Part shown: positions 8,802-18,200 of the stretch, piece after piece
Layout of the letters: the number at the start of each line of letters is the position of its first letter
How positions within the stretch are numbered: the first letter of the stretch is position 1
From: Candidatus Protochlamydia naegleriophila
GTDB taxonomy: Bacteria > Chlamydiota > Chlamydiia > Chlamydiales > Parachlamydiaceae
Reading direction: 5' to 3'
DNA: 64,000 nucleotides
Assembly: GCF_001499655.1 (NCBI RefSeq)
Contig: NZ_LN879502.1
Location: forward strand, 1,798,001-1,862,000
Position numbers and translations under genes: made by a program
The notes under the pieces: model-generated
The model's database searches: none
The model's input: only the letters and a program-made list of their open reading frames with translations
What the model was told of the DNA's origin: nothing

Positions 8802-9692
8802 TCAATTAAATTGAGGAGATTGTCTGGGGTGGAAAATATGAAAAGCCTCCTGTAAGCGCGTCTGGCTCACATGAGTATAGCGATCCGTGCTATTGATATT
8901 CGCGTGGCCGAGCATGTCTTGGATGACGCGTAAATCTGCACCATTATCCAATAGGTGTGTCGCAAAAGAATGGCGAAAGGTATGGGGAGAGATAGGTTTA
9001 GTCACCCCTGCCTGTTTTGCATAGAACTTGACTAATTTCCAAACGGCTATACGATCAAGCGGCTTCTGCCTCTGCGTAACAAAAAGAGACTCGTGGCGTG
9101 AGTGCTCCGAAACGCTACGAAAGTGGAGATAGCGGTCGATGGCAAGAATGGCCTTTTGACCGATCGGTACAACCCTCTCTTTCCCACCTTTACCTTGAAC
9201 GCGCACGAACGTGTCGTCAACATCCTGCAACTTAAGCTGGCACAACTCTGAAACGCGCAATCCGCTTGCATAGAGTACCTCTAGAATAGCTCTATCGCGC
9301 GCACCCTTCACAGTTAATACATCAGGCTGCGTCAACACACGCTTAATTTCTTCTTGTGTTAAAACATCTGGTATAAGCTGCCACAATTTAGGCGTCTCAA
9401 GCAAATGCGTAACGTTGGAAGCAATGACTCCCTCACGCTTCAAAAAGCGAAACAGTACCTTGATAGCAATCAAAGCACGGCAAATCGAAGAAGAAGCATA
9501 CTCATCAGCCTTTTTTTGCGCTAAATAGTCGACAACTAGTTGCAGATCAACTTTCGACCAGCCCTCTACTGCCCGGCCATGTAAAAAAGATAAGAAAGTT
9601 GACAAATCGCGTCGATAAGCCTCTAAAGTGTTAAGAGCCAACCCCTTTTCCGAAGCCAGGTAAATAAAGAAGTCTTCCAAGTCGCTTTGCAT
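8802..9692 (-). CDS. xerD: tyrosine recombinase XerD
   Basis: A 296-residue tyrosine recombinase that, with XerC, resolves chromosome dimers at dif. The N-terminal SAM-like domain includes NTLEAYRRDL, close to XerD. Catalytic residues are all visible: Arg in ASGLRVSEL, Lys in GKGGKERVVP, His-x-x-Arg in HTFRHSFATH, His in LGHANI, and the Tyr nucleophile in DRYTHV. The C-terminus (FHPRQ) also fits XerD. ATG 9692 is chosen because AGGTG lies 4 bases upstream and the length then matches XerD; the upstream TTG at 9731 has no such support. A XerC assignment is less likely but possible. Confidence 0.9.
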   Translation of the reverse strand: MQSDLEDFFIYLASEKGLALNTLEAYRRDLSTFLSFLHGRAVEGWSKVDLQLVVDYLAQKKADEYASSSICRALIAIKVLFRFLKREGVIASNVTHLLETPKLWQLIPDVLTQEEIKRVLTQPDVLTVKGARDRAILEVLYASGLRVSELCQLKLQDVDDTFVRVQGKGGKERVVPIGQKAILAIDRYLHFRSVSEHSRHESLFVTQRQKPLDRIAVWKLVKFYAKQAGVTKPISPHTFRHSFATHLLDNGADLRVIQDMLGHANINSTDRYTHVSQTRLQEAFHIFHPRQSPQFN

Positions 9693-9732
9693 CAAACACC
9701 TATGAGAAATAGAAACAGCATCAACCACCAAC

Positions 9733-10038
9733 TCAAGCTAGCTTTTCGGCCAAGGCTTTTTGAATGCGATCGGTCTCAATTAAAACTAAGGGAAGAATTT
9801 TGATGGTCACAAATTCATCTTGACGTGGAATTTCATACACCCCCCACTTGAACCCTTCTTTTTCAAACTCTTGCCGCAAAATTAACTTACGGGCATGGGA
9901 AAGAAAGACTGCCAAAACAAAAATTTCCTCTTCTTGGAGAGGTACAGTCTGCAATAACTCTTTTAAGAGATTGAGTGCTTTATCGCAGCGAGAAGAAGCC
10001 GGCTCTATTTTTTTTTTAGATCGATTTTTGACTTCCAA
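9733..10038 (-). CDS. C-terminal part of conserved protein split by A10 tract
   Basis: This 101-codon frame (from an in-frame ATG at 10038) is helical (KALNLLKELLQTVPLQEEEIFVLAVFLSHARKL) and continues the frame at 10005-10235 if the A10 run at 10008-10017 is read as A11. From memory of PVC-type homologues, the normal order is a Cys-containing N-terminal domain, a SYWKSKI-like segment, then a helical domain like this one, in one chain. The ATG lies inside the overlap and has no ribosome binding site, so independent translation is doubtful. It lies 40 bases upstream of xerD, possibly co-transcribed. Function unknown. Confidence 0.6.
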   Translation of the reverse strand: MEVKNRSKKKIEPASSRCDKALNLLKELLQTVPLQEEEIFVLAVFLSHARKLILRQEFEKEGFKWGVYEIPRQDEFVTIKILPLVLIETDRIQKALAEKLA

Positions 10039-10235
10039 TAACTGCGACTATTCAGAACGGTATCTGAATCGGCAACTTGCGGCCAACAAGAGATACAGAA
10101 ATCTTGCCTTATCATTTGTTGCATATCGTTTTCCATCAGGAGTGAATAATACTCCATTCCAGGAAGCAGACGCTCTCCTTGAGCCGAGCAAGCAGTGTTG
10201 CGCTTTGGTATTTCAATTTGAAACAATGAACTCAT
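10005..10235 (-). CDS. N-terminal part of conserved protein split by A10 tract
   Basis: A 76-codon frame with ATG 10235 behind AAGGATAAAA, so translation starts here. It carries IPKRNTACSAQGERLLPGM and FCISCW, a small Cys-containing domain that I recall as a conserved hypothetical family of planctomycetes and chlamydiae. It stops at TAG (10005-10007) right after ten A residues encoding KKK. One extra A would fuse it to the downstream frame for a 167-residue protein. It may therefore be a frameshifted gene, a slippage-expressed gene or a sequence error. Confidence 0.65.
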   Translation of the reverse strand: MSSLFQIEIPKRNTACSAQGERLLPGMEYYSLLMENDMQQMIRQDFCISCWPQVADSDTVLNSRSYWKSKIDLKKK

Positions 10236-10301
10236 TTTTATCCTTATGCACGTAACAGATGCTCATCAAATATCAAGCATCTGCTGATAATGAGAATCAT
10301 T

Positions 10302-11927
10302 TTAATGAAAATGATCTAAATGTTGCAAGTAAGCTTCACCAAGAGGAAAGGATGAAAGCTCTTTTCGCTGCTGTCGCTTGGCAGCAAATGCCGTGATCAG
10401 CTTATTGGCCAATACTTTTCCCAATTGAACCCCTTCTTGATCAAAAGAATTAATGCCCCAAATAAACCCTTGGAAAGCCACCTTATTCTCAAAGAAAGAA
10501 AGAAGAGCTCCTAAGGCATAAGGAGTTAACTTTTCACCAAGTAGGATATTGGTCGGGCGATTACCTAAAAAGACCTTATTGGGGTTATCAGAATCCTGCC
10601 CTGTCGCCAACGCCAAGCTTTGTGCAAACAAATTGGACAACAACTTTTCTTGAGAGGTTGTGCCTTCAAATTGCAAATCTTCACCATACAAATTATTCTT
10701 AAAGGCAATCATACTCATTGGAATCGTTGACGTGCCTTGATGAATTAGTTGGAAAAATGAATGCTGAGCATTCGTGCCAGGCTCTCCCCAAATAATGGGG
10801 CCCGTTTGAAAGTCGACAAGATGCCCTTGCTGATCAATCTGCTTACCATTAGATTCCATATCTGCTTGCTGAATATGTGCCGTGTAGCGAATCAATGCTT
10901 GCGAGTAGGGAATCAATGCAATCGTCGGATAATTTAAAAAATTGCGATTCCAAATCCCTAACAGAGCAGCTAAAAGAGGAAGATTCTTCTTTAAATCACT
11001 TTGCAGTGCATCTTGATCCATGGCATGGGCACCTTTCAGAAATTCCCAAAATACGTCGAATCCAAAAGCAAATGACAGCATTAACGCTCCACACATCGAT
11101 GTCGTTGAGTAGCGCCCTCCGATCCAATCCCACATGTAAAAAGTTTCGAGGTATTGACTGCGATTATCCATCGGTGTCCCTGGCATTGTAATGGCGATGA
11201 AATGCTTTTTGGGATCGAGGCCTGCCTTTTTAAATTTCTCTCGAACTAATTCTTCATTTGTTGCAGTTTCTAATGTCGTGCCCGACTTTGACACAACAAC
11301 AACCAACGTTTTTTCAAGACTCTTTACCTTTTTAAATACACCGACCACATCATCTGGATCGACATTGGAAATAAAGTGAATATGGCGATTTGGTTTTAAA
11401 AAGTGCTCCAAAGCATAATAATGGGCTCGAGGCCCCAAATCCGACCCTCCAATAGCAATTGTGACAAGATCGGTGAACTGGCCCTCAACCTCTATTTTAG
11501 CCAAAAAAGACTCTAGCTTATCAAGTTCATGGCGAGCCAACTGCGCCGCTTCTTTGGCCTTGAGAGCCGTGCGTGGATGATCAAAGAAGTCTCGCGTAGC
11601 CGTATGTAAAGCCGGACGATTTTCACTTGAATGTCCTTTAATAAAATTCATCACTTCGCCGTCTTGCATGCGCCTCATTTTATCCAATGCCTGCGCTTCT
11701 TTTGCAAGCTCGTGTAATGCATTTAATACATCATCTGTCACTCGTTCTGTTCCATAAAGCAGCTTAAATCCACATGCCTCTGCACAATAATCTTTAATCC
11801 TCTCTGGAGTTAACTGCTTGGTTAAATCAATGGGCTGTTGCGCAAGCTGCCTAAGCTTTTTGACTGCTGGATAATTTGAAAAGGCGGGAACAGATTTGGC
11901 AACCTGAGGTAGATGCGTGGCGGTCAT
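10302..11927 (-). CDS. pgi: glucose-6-phosphate isomerase
   Basis: A 541-residue phosphoglucose isomerase interconverting glucose-6-phosphate and fructose-6-phosphate in the cytoplasm. The family block TIAIGGSDLGPRA, the phosphate-binding SKSGTTLET, the signature GGRYSTTS and the catalytic Glu region QADMESNGKQID are present, and near the C-terminus KVFLGNRPTN. Length is normal. ATG 11927 follows AGGGAGTTTACA. It stands alone between intergenic regions. Chlamydiae import glucose-6-phosphate, so this enzyme feeds both glycolysis and glycogen or pentose routes. Confidence 0.97.
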   Translation of the reverse strand: MTATHLPQVAKSVPAFSNYPAVKKLRQLAQQPIDLTKQLTPERIKDYCAEACGFKLLYGTERVTDDVLNALHELAKEAQALDKMRRMQDGEVMNFIKGHSSENRPALHTATRDFFDHPRTALKAKEAAQLARHELDKLESFLAKIEVEGQFTDLVTIAIGGSDLGPRAHYYALEHFLKPNRHIHFISNVDPDDVVGVFKKVKSLEKTLVVVVSKSGTTLETATNEELVREKFKKAGLDPKKHFIAITMPGTPMDNRSQYLETFYMWDWIGGRYSTTSMCGALMLSFAFGFDVFWEFLKGAHAMDQDALQSDLKKNLPLLAALLGIWNRNFLNYPTIALIPYSQALIRYTAHIQQADMESNGKQIDQQGHLVDFQTGPIIWGEPGTNAQHSFFQLIHQGTSTIPMSMIAFKNNLYGEDLQFEGTTSQEKLLSNLFAQSLALATGQDSDNPNKVFLGNRPTNILLGEKLTPYALGALLSFFENKVAFQGFIWGINSFDQEGVQLGKVLANKLITAFAAKRQQRKELSSFPLGEAYLQHLDHFH

Positions 11928-12295
11928 TGTAAACTCCCTAAATAAAATGACTCATTTCTATTAGTATATACACACATTACCTAAAATATTGAAATGTTTC
12001 AATTTACAAACAACGTAGATGCAAAAGCCATCCCATCTCATAAAAACATGAAATAGAATTAATTGCTGCTACCCTTTTACAATCAACAACTAAGGATTTT
12101 CTGCAAAATACTAGAAAAAATACAGCAACAACTGATACGAGCGAACATTAACTTAAGTCTTGAATATTTATGCTGCGAGAGGGAGGCCTCTAATGAGTTT
12201 TAGAGGGTCGGCTTATATAAAGCCCGCCGTAACGAGCCTTTCAGGCAAGAAACGGGGGCTAAAGGCTCTAAAGCAAAGAAAAAATAGAAGAACGG
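11928..12295. other. intergenic region with three hairpins
   Basis: About 370 bases upstream of pgi and downstream of the hypothetical gene at 12296. Between 12186 and 12272 three hairpins follow one another: CCTCTAA/TTAGAGG, GGCTT/AAGCC, and GAGCCTTT/AAAGGCTC around a 19-base loop. None has a good T run, so they are not classic terminators. The pgi promoter should lie in 11940-12180, but no clear -35/-10 pair is obvious. Confidence 0.45.
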
Positions 12296-13456
12296 CTAGG
12301 CATTGCTTTGCATAAATTCTGCAAATGACTCTTCATAAGCTAAGCCAAGCAGATGTCCAACCGAAAGCACTGTTCCTCCAGCCGCACAGAAACCTTGCAG
12401 CTTGCGCTTGCCTTGTACAGATAGGCCAGTAGGGGTGTATACAAGATAATCCAACCCATCCCATTCGGTAATCAGGTGGTTTTCAGCAATGATACGAAAA
12501 GGAATCCCTGCTTGTAAAAGCTGTACAAGCGCTTCTTCTAATCCTTCAAATTGGCCTGGTCGGCACATAGTCATTGAAGGAAGGCACACGCCAACTTTTA
12601 TCTCTTGCTGAACAGCCTGATTAGATGGAACCTCTTGACCGCTATATCCGAGAGGACTCATATGCGATTGCCATCCCCACGCTTGAATAGGAAGGGTCGC
12701 CCCATTCAATGCCAAATTTAAATGTTCAAATCTTTCTGCATGGAGTAACTGGGCTTGCCATAGAGGATTCGAAATAAAGACACTTACGTTCAAAAACAAA
12801 TAGACGGGCAAAGTATCTGGCAAGCGCGATGCCAATAATGAGAGATACTCTAAAGACACATCTCGACAAAACAGCCTTACAAGCTGCGTCCCTGCTTCAC
12901 TCTGCAGAAGATCCGTAACTTCCAGCTGAGCAAATGAGGAATGCTTCACGCTTATTTCACTCGCAAATTGCGCCTCATCAACAAAAACATGGCTTAGCCA
13001 CTGCCTTAAATTGGCAACCTGTGACTCATCCCACCGAAAGCCCAGGCTAAAATCAGCGCTTCCACGGTAAATGGACACTCCAATTGTTTTAGACTTAAAT
13101 TCTTTCCATAAAGAATCTCTAAAATGCTCGAGTGAAAGCGCTAGAGATAAATATTGAGTCTGATTAGTAAGCGCAAAAGGAAGCTGTTCGAATAAACCGA
13201 TATCAATATCCCAGAAGATCCCATATCCGCATTCAACAGCTTTTTGAGCCTCTTCCTTCGCTTTTTTCCAAGTCAAATCAGCCTGTAGGCGTCCATCAAG
13301 ATAAATCGTCACTGTATTGAAAGGAGTGTGCAAAGATGGCTCCATGGTACCTTCGAAAACCACTGGAATGAAAGGCTTGCCTGCCAAAGTGTAATGAGGA
13401 CTATTCCACACGAGTGCATCGATATCATCATGTGCTTGTACTTGTTCTTCTTGCAT
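12296..13456 (-). CDS. conserved hypothetical protein
   Basis: A 386-residue soluble protein, 20 bases downstream of trmB and probably in the same transcript. No signal peptide or membrane segment. Residues about 330-375 (AENHLITEWDGLDYLVYTPTG, then GFCAAGGTVLSVG) look like a Rossmann-type strand pattern similar to the class-I-glutaminase-like trimerisation domain of GH42 beta-galactosidases, but this is only an impression. The N-terminal 280 residues resemble no family I know. ATG 13456 has only a weak GAGCG upstream. Probably a Chlamydiae-conserved gene of unknown function. Confidence 0.6.
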   Translation of the reverse strand: MQEEQVQAHDDIDALVWNSPHYTLAGKPFIPVVFEGTMEPSLHTPFNTVTIYLDGRLQADLTWKKAKEEAQKAVECGYGIFWDIDIGLFEQLPFALTNQTQYLSLALSLEHFRDSLWKEFKSKTIGVSIYRGSADFSLGFRWDESQVANLRQWLSHVFVDEAQFASEISVKHSSFAQLEVTDLLQSEAGTQLVRLFCRDVSLEYLSLLASRLPDTLPVYLFLNVSVFISNPLWQAQLLHAERFEHLNLALNGATLPIQAWGWQSHMSPLGYSGQEVPSNQAVQQEIKVGVCLPSMTMCRPGQFEGLEEALVQLLQAGIPFRIIAENHLITEWDGLDYLVYTPTGLSVQGKRKLQGFCAAGGTVLSVGHLLGLAYEESFAEFMQSNA

Positions 13457-13476
13457 GTGCGCTCAAAATAAAAAAA

Positions 13477-14154
13477 TTAAAGTTTCCGAAAAACGTGATA
13501 ACGAATCATTTTTCCTTTTTCCCGCCATAATTCCTCAAAATAAGAAGAACCATAGCCTGAATATTCAGAAACAAAATAAGGGGCTTCAAAAACAGACTCA
13601 AAACCCGGATTCTGACACATGACCTCTATCATGATCTCTGAATAGGCCTCATCATCGGTCACAAGGGTAAATGTTTTCCCTTGTTTCAAAATGCGGTGAA
13701 CTTCTTGAACAAAGGCAGGATGCACAATGCGGTGCTTTGCATGCCTCTTTTTTGGCCATGGATCGGGAAAATTGATAAAGGCCGCATCCACGCTTTCACT
13801 TGGAAAAAAAGATTGCGTAGCCTTATATCCTTCGCCGCAAACCACTAATAAATTGTTCAATTCATGATTTTTAATTTTAGACCAGATCTTGCGGGCACGC
13901 TCAAACTTACGCTCAATCGCTACCCAGTTGCAATGCAGTTCCTGTTGAGCCTTGTCGGCAATCCAAGCTCCGTTACCACTGCAATACTCAACATATACGG
14001 GTTGATCTTGAGAAAACGTCTGCTCATGCTTCCAACCAGGAAATTCAAACTGCTTGTCTGAAAGGTGCTGGTCTGGTACGTACCAAACACGGTCTTCAAT
14101 AATAATTTGTCTTTGTTCCCATCTAAAAGGAGATTTTAAGTCTGCTGGCTTCAT
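13477..14154 (-). CDS. trmB: tRNA (guanine-N7-)-methyltransferase
   Basis: TrmB methylates G46 of the tRNA variable loop using S-adenosylmethionine. The signatures are present: the [13 protein letters not shown]-binding loop, WVAIERKF, and the family-defining [19 protein letters not shown]-terminal residues [19 protein letters not shown] fit the family. I place the start at ATG 14154 (225 residues); a TTG at 14184 in frame would add ten residues, and neither has a ribosome binding site. It is divergent from map and followed after 20 bases by the gene at 12296. Confidence 0.92.
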   Translation of the reverse strand: MKPADLKSPFRWEQRQIIIEDRVWYVPDQHLSDKQFEFPGWKHEQTFSQDQPVYVEYCSGNGAWIADKAQQELHCNWVAIERKFERARKIWSKIKNHELNNLLVVCGEGYKATQSFFPSESVDAAFINFPDPWPKKRHAKHRIVHPAFVQEVHRILKQGKTFTLVTDDEAYSEIMIEVMCQNPGFESVFEAPYFVSEYSGYGSSYFEELWREKGKMIRYHVFRKL

Positions 14155-14171
14155 AAAAAAATAAAACTTAA

Positions 14172-14200
14172 TTGATTTAACCAAATGATTGAATTAGTAT
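14172..14200 (+). promoter_or_regulatory. predicted sigma-70-like promoter of map
   Basis: TTGATT at 14172-14177 and TAGTAT at 14195-14200 are separated by 17 bases and lie 30 bases before the map start. The region between trmB and map is only 75 bases, so a second, divergent promoter must overlap. Prediction from consensus only. Confidence 0.4.
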
Positions 14201-14229
14201 ATAGAATCACAGATTTGAAAGGAACGGTT

Positions 14230-15123
14230 ATGATCGGAAGAAATGATGCTTGTTGGTGCGGAAGTGGTCAAAAATGGAAGAAATGTCATTTTCCTCAAAT
14301 AGAACCTCAAACTCACAAATCAAAATCATCACTGGACATTCGTCGGGAGTATTTTCGGCAACACCACATCATCATTAAAGATGAGAAACAAATAGTTGGT
14401 ATCCGCGCGGCCAGCCAATTAGCTGCCCATATTTTAGACGCGACCTGTGCGATGGCAAAAGCGGGAGTTTCGACGCAAGAACTCAATGAGTTCGCTCATC
14501 GCCTTCATAAAGAAGCCGGTGCCCTGCCAGCTCCCCTGCATTATGGCAATCCCCCTTTCCCCAAGAGCATCTGCACCTCATTAAATGAAGTCATTTGCCA
14601 CGGAATTCCCAATCACACTCCGCTGAAAGAGGGAGATATCCTGAATATCGATGTCACAAGCATTTTAAACGGCTATTATGGCGACTGCAGCCGCATGGTC
14701 ACGATTGGTGCAATTTCAGCCGAAAAGCAGCTGGTCACTGATGTTTCATACGAATGCCTCATGAGGGCAATCGCTATCTTAAAACCTGGCATTCCCGTCT
14801 CTCAAATTGGCGACACCATTGAAAGTTACGCAACTTCACAAAATTGTTCCGTCGTCAATCAATTTGTGGGACATGGAGTCGGAGTTGAATTTCACGAAGG
14901 TCCACAGGTTCCCCATAACCGCAATCAGAACTCCATTTTACTAGTTCCCGGTATGACATTTACCATTGAACCGATGATCAATGCCGGCGTTCGCGAAGCC
15001 ATCATCGATCCAATTGACCACTGGACAGCGCGCACAAAAGATGGTAAAGCCAGCGCGCAATGGGAACATACTTTGCTCATTACAGATGACGCATATGAGA
15101 TCTTGACCCCGTGGAAGCGGTAA
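14230..15123 (+). CDS. map: methionine aminopeptidase with SEC-C motif
   Basis: A 297-residue type I methionine aminopeptidase removing the initiator Met from nascent proteins. Residues 8-20 (CWCGSGQKWKKCH) form an SEC-C zinc motif, as in other chlamydial enzymes. The catalytic domain follows: HYGNPPFPKS, metal-binding Asp residues in DVTSILNGYYGDCS, His in GHGVGVEFHEGP, Glu in FTIEPMI and Glu in WEHTLLIT. ATG 14230 is supported by AAAGGAA 6 bases upstream; the earlier ATG at 14185 overlaps the predicted promoter and is rejected. Single gene with a hairpin downstream. Confidence 0.96.
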   Translation: MIGRNDACWCGSGQKWKKCHFPQIEPQTHKSKSSLDIRREYFRQHHIIIKDEKQIVGIRAASQLAAHILDATCAMAKAGVSTQELNEFAHRLHKEAGALPAPLHYGNPPFPKSICTSLNEVICHGIPNHTPLKEGDILNIDVTSILNGYYGDCSRMVTIGAISAEKQLVTDVSYECLMRAIAILKPGIPVSQIGDTIESYATSQNCSVVNQFVGHGVGVEFHEGPQVPHNRNQNSILLVPGMTFTIEPMINAGVREAIIDPIDHWTARTKDGKASAQWEHTLLITDDAYEILTPWKR

Positions 15124-15224
15124 AGCAGGAATGCTAACGTGCGCGAAATGTTAATAGTGTATACGGGCCTAGATTGCCACCCCGTAAGAACAGCCGACCT
15201 TAAAACCCGTTAGACGACTTTGAA

Positions 15225-15268
15225 GCGAGGTAAGGCGATAAGTCAAATACTTACCCAATCCTCGCCTT
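15225..15268. terminator. possible terminator between convergent genes
   Basis: GCGAGG (15225-15230) can pair with CCTCGC (15260-15265), or AAGGCGA (15232-15238) with TCGCCTT (15262-15268), with an inner AAGT/ACTT. It lies between the stops of map and the convergent coiled-coil gene. The T run is poor, so this is tentative. Confidence 0.35.
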
Positions 15269-15281
15269 AAAGCCGGTGCTT

Positions 15282-18200
15282 TTATGAACGAGCCAATAGT
15301 TCTTGGATCAACTCCGACATTGCATCCAGCTCTTGTTCGTAATCTTGAATGACCTTTTCATATTCATAGCTCATGCGCTCTAAATCTTTATGCAATAATC
15401 TTTCCTCATCCCCAATCGCAAATTTTTGCTGCTCTTCATATCCTTTTTGGAGACTAAGTAACTCTTCTTGCGTATAGAATAATTCTTTACGAGTCTCATC
15501 TAAAACGGCTGATTTTACTTTAAATTGCTCTTTGAGTTGCAGGTACAGCCCTTCCGCTTTTCGAGTCTGGACCATAGCTTCTGAAACTTTATTTTGATCA
15601 TGCATCGCTTGATTAAGCTGTGCTTTGTAATTGCTTATTTCTGATCTGGTCTGAGACAGTTCACTCTCAAGTTTCTGTTTATCTTCCTGGATAACCTCTA
15701 GTTTACCCTGCGCATCAACAGCTCTTTCAAGCTCTTCCTGGCAGGCATTTAGCTTGGATTTCACTTGGCTCAGTTCACTCTCAAGTTTCTGTTTATCTTC
15801 CTGGATAACCTCTAGCTTACTCTGCGCATCAACAGCTCTTTCAAGCTCTTCCTGGCAGGCATTTAGCTTGGATTTGACTTGGTTCAGTTCGCTCTCAAGT
15901 TTCTGTTTATCTTCCTGGATAACCTCTAGTTTACCCTGCGCGTCAACAGACCTTTCAAGTTCTTCTTGGCAGGCATTTAGCTTGAATTTGACTTGGCTCA
16001 GTTCACTCTCAAGTTTCTGTTTATCTTCCTGGATAACCTCTAGCTTACTCTGCGCATCAACAGCTCTCTCAAGCTCTTCCTGGCAGGCACTCAGCTTGGA
16101 TTTCACTTGGTTCAGTTCGCTCTCAAGTTTCTGTTTATCTTCCTGGATAACCTCTAGCCTACTCTGCGCATCAACAGACCTTTCAAGCTCCTCTTGGCAA
16201 TCAATCAGCTTCGATTTGAATTGGTTCAGTTCACTCTCAAGCTTTTGCTTGCTTTCCTCGATAGCCTCTAGCTTACTCTGCGCTTCAACAGACCTTTCGA
16301 GTTCCTCTTGGCAGGTAGCCAGCTGGGATTTGATCTCTGTCAATTCTTTTTCAAGTCTGTGTTCGAGCATATCTTGATTTTCATGCGCAAGCTCCAGCTC
16401 ATCTTGGCAAGCACTAAGTTTAGTCCTCACTTGAGTCAATTCTTGCTCTAGTTTTTGTTTGTTTTCTTGGATGAGTTCCAATTTAGCCTGACTTTCGTGC
16501 GCTGACTCTAACTCTTCCTCACAGACACTCAACTTAGCCTTCAACTCTGCCAATTCTTTTTCAAACCTATGCTCGAGCATATCCTGATTCTCTTGCGCGA
16601 ATTCAAGCTTATCTTGGCAAGTTTTTAAGTTTGCTCTAGCTTCCATCAGTTCTTGCTCAAGTTTCAGCTTGCTCTCTTCAATATGTGCAAGTTTTAGGTA
16701 GTCCTCAAGAGCTTGCTGTAATTCATCTTCAGAAGTCGTCAATTGTAGCTTTACTTGAGTCAATGCCAATTCAAGCTGCTGGTTTGTTTCTTCAAGCAAT
16801 TTTAGTTGCTGCTGACTACTTTGCATGACTTCGCATTGCGCGTGATAATTGACAAGCTGCGAATTCAAACGCTCTAATTCGCTTTCAAGCGAATGTTTTT
16901 CCTCATCGATTAATTTTGCTTGCTCTAGCTGGGACTGCATAGCACATTCATATTCAGCAATTGCCTCATTTGCCTTTGCAGCCACTATCTTTAAGCCTTC
17001 CAGTTCTTGGTCTTTGCGAGCAATAACATCTTGCTGATGAGAAAACAGAGAGAGATTTTTCTGCAAATCGTGACTCAATTTATCTAACTGGCTATGCAAT
17101 TGATGCTGCTGCGCTAAATGGCGTTGATGCAACCCTTGCTTTTCCTGTTCAAATTGCTCTTCCATCTTCTGAAGACGGCTCTTTAGTTCTTCACAATAGT
17201 GCTTATTAGACTCTTCCTGTAAAAGTTGCTCCTCTAAAGCCTTCTTATTCTGTTGAAGAACTTGAATCTCTTTTTCTTTGCTTTCCCAATTCTTTTCCAA
17301 TCTTTCTATTTTCTCTATCTGAGCTTGAATTGTGGCGAGATTTTGACCCTCACTAGATTTGACCGTATCGCACTCTTTTTTAACCTCTTCAAATAGCCTC
17401 TTAGCGTCATCATATTGCTGTTGAATTTGACTTAAATGCAATTGTAGAAGATTTTTCTCCTCTTCCAGAGCCTCTAATTGCTCTTGTTGCTTGTGAACAA
17501 GGTATTGCTTTTCCTCTACACTTTGATTGTAACGGCTTTGATCTGATAAATAGTTTGCTTCGCGCTCTTGCAGAATCGCAAAATCTTGCAAAAGTTTTTC
17601 CTGATCGAATTGAAGGCCAGCTAACTGAACTGTAAGAATGTTTTTTTCTTGCTCTAGCTTGACAACATCCTCTTTAAGCTTTAAGCCGCTTTTCTCAGAT
17701 TCACTATTAATCAGAGTCTGAACTGTCATTTCAGCCTCTTCTAGTTTCTCATGCAGCTGAGCGACCTGTTGTTTTTTATAAAAGAGCTCTTGTAAAAGCT
17801 GGTCATGTTGACTGTGGAGTAAAATGAGTTCTTCTTTGGATAGCTGCATGAGCTTATAAAAGGTTTGCTTCTCTTCCTGCGTCTGTGCAACATCTTGCGT
17901 GAGGGCTGTAACCTGCCCTTGGATGTGCTCTTTTTCTAAGAACCAGCCATGCTCCATGCCTTTCATTTTTTCATCTAAACGCAGAAAATTGTCTAAACGA
18001 CTCTGCGACTCTAACTGAAGCTTATCAACTAACCCTTCTACCTCTTCTAGCGATAGCGTTAAAATAATAAATGAAAAAGCCATAGCTAAAGCCATTCCAA
18101 CGTGCCAAAAACGCTCATCCAAGTCTATTGTTTGATAACCGATAATAGAAAGAGAGAAAAGACATGTTAAAGCCGTGGCCATGCCTTTCATCTTCCATTT

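Noticed and set aside
10256-10283. Hairpin CAGATGCT/AGCATCTG after pgi
   Set aside because: No T run on the minus strand, so I could not call a terminator.
15661-16344. CRISPR-like array
   Set aside because: The repeats are 114 bases, contiguous, coding and lack spacers.
15754-16377. Plus-strand 207-codon frame with Ser/Leu repeats
   Set aside because: It is the antisense of the 114-bp repeats of the coiled-coil gene; the repeats keep it open by periodicity.
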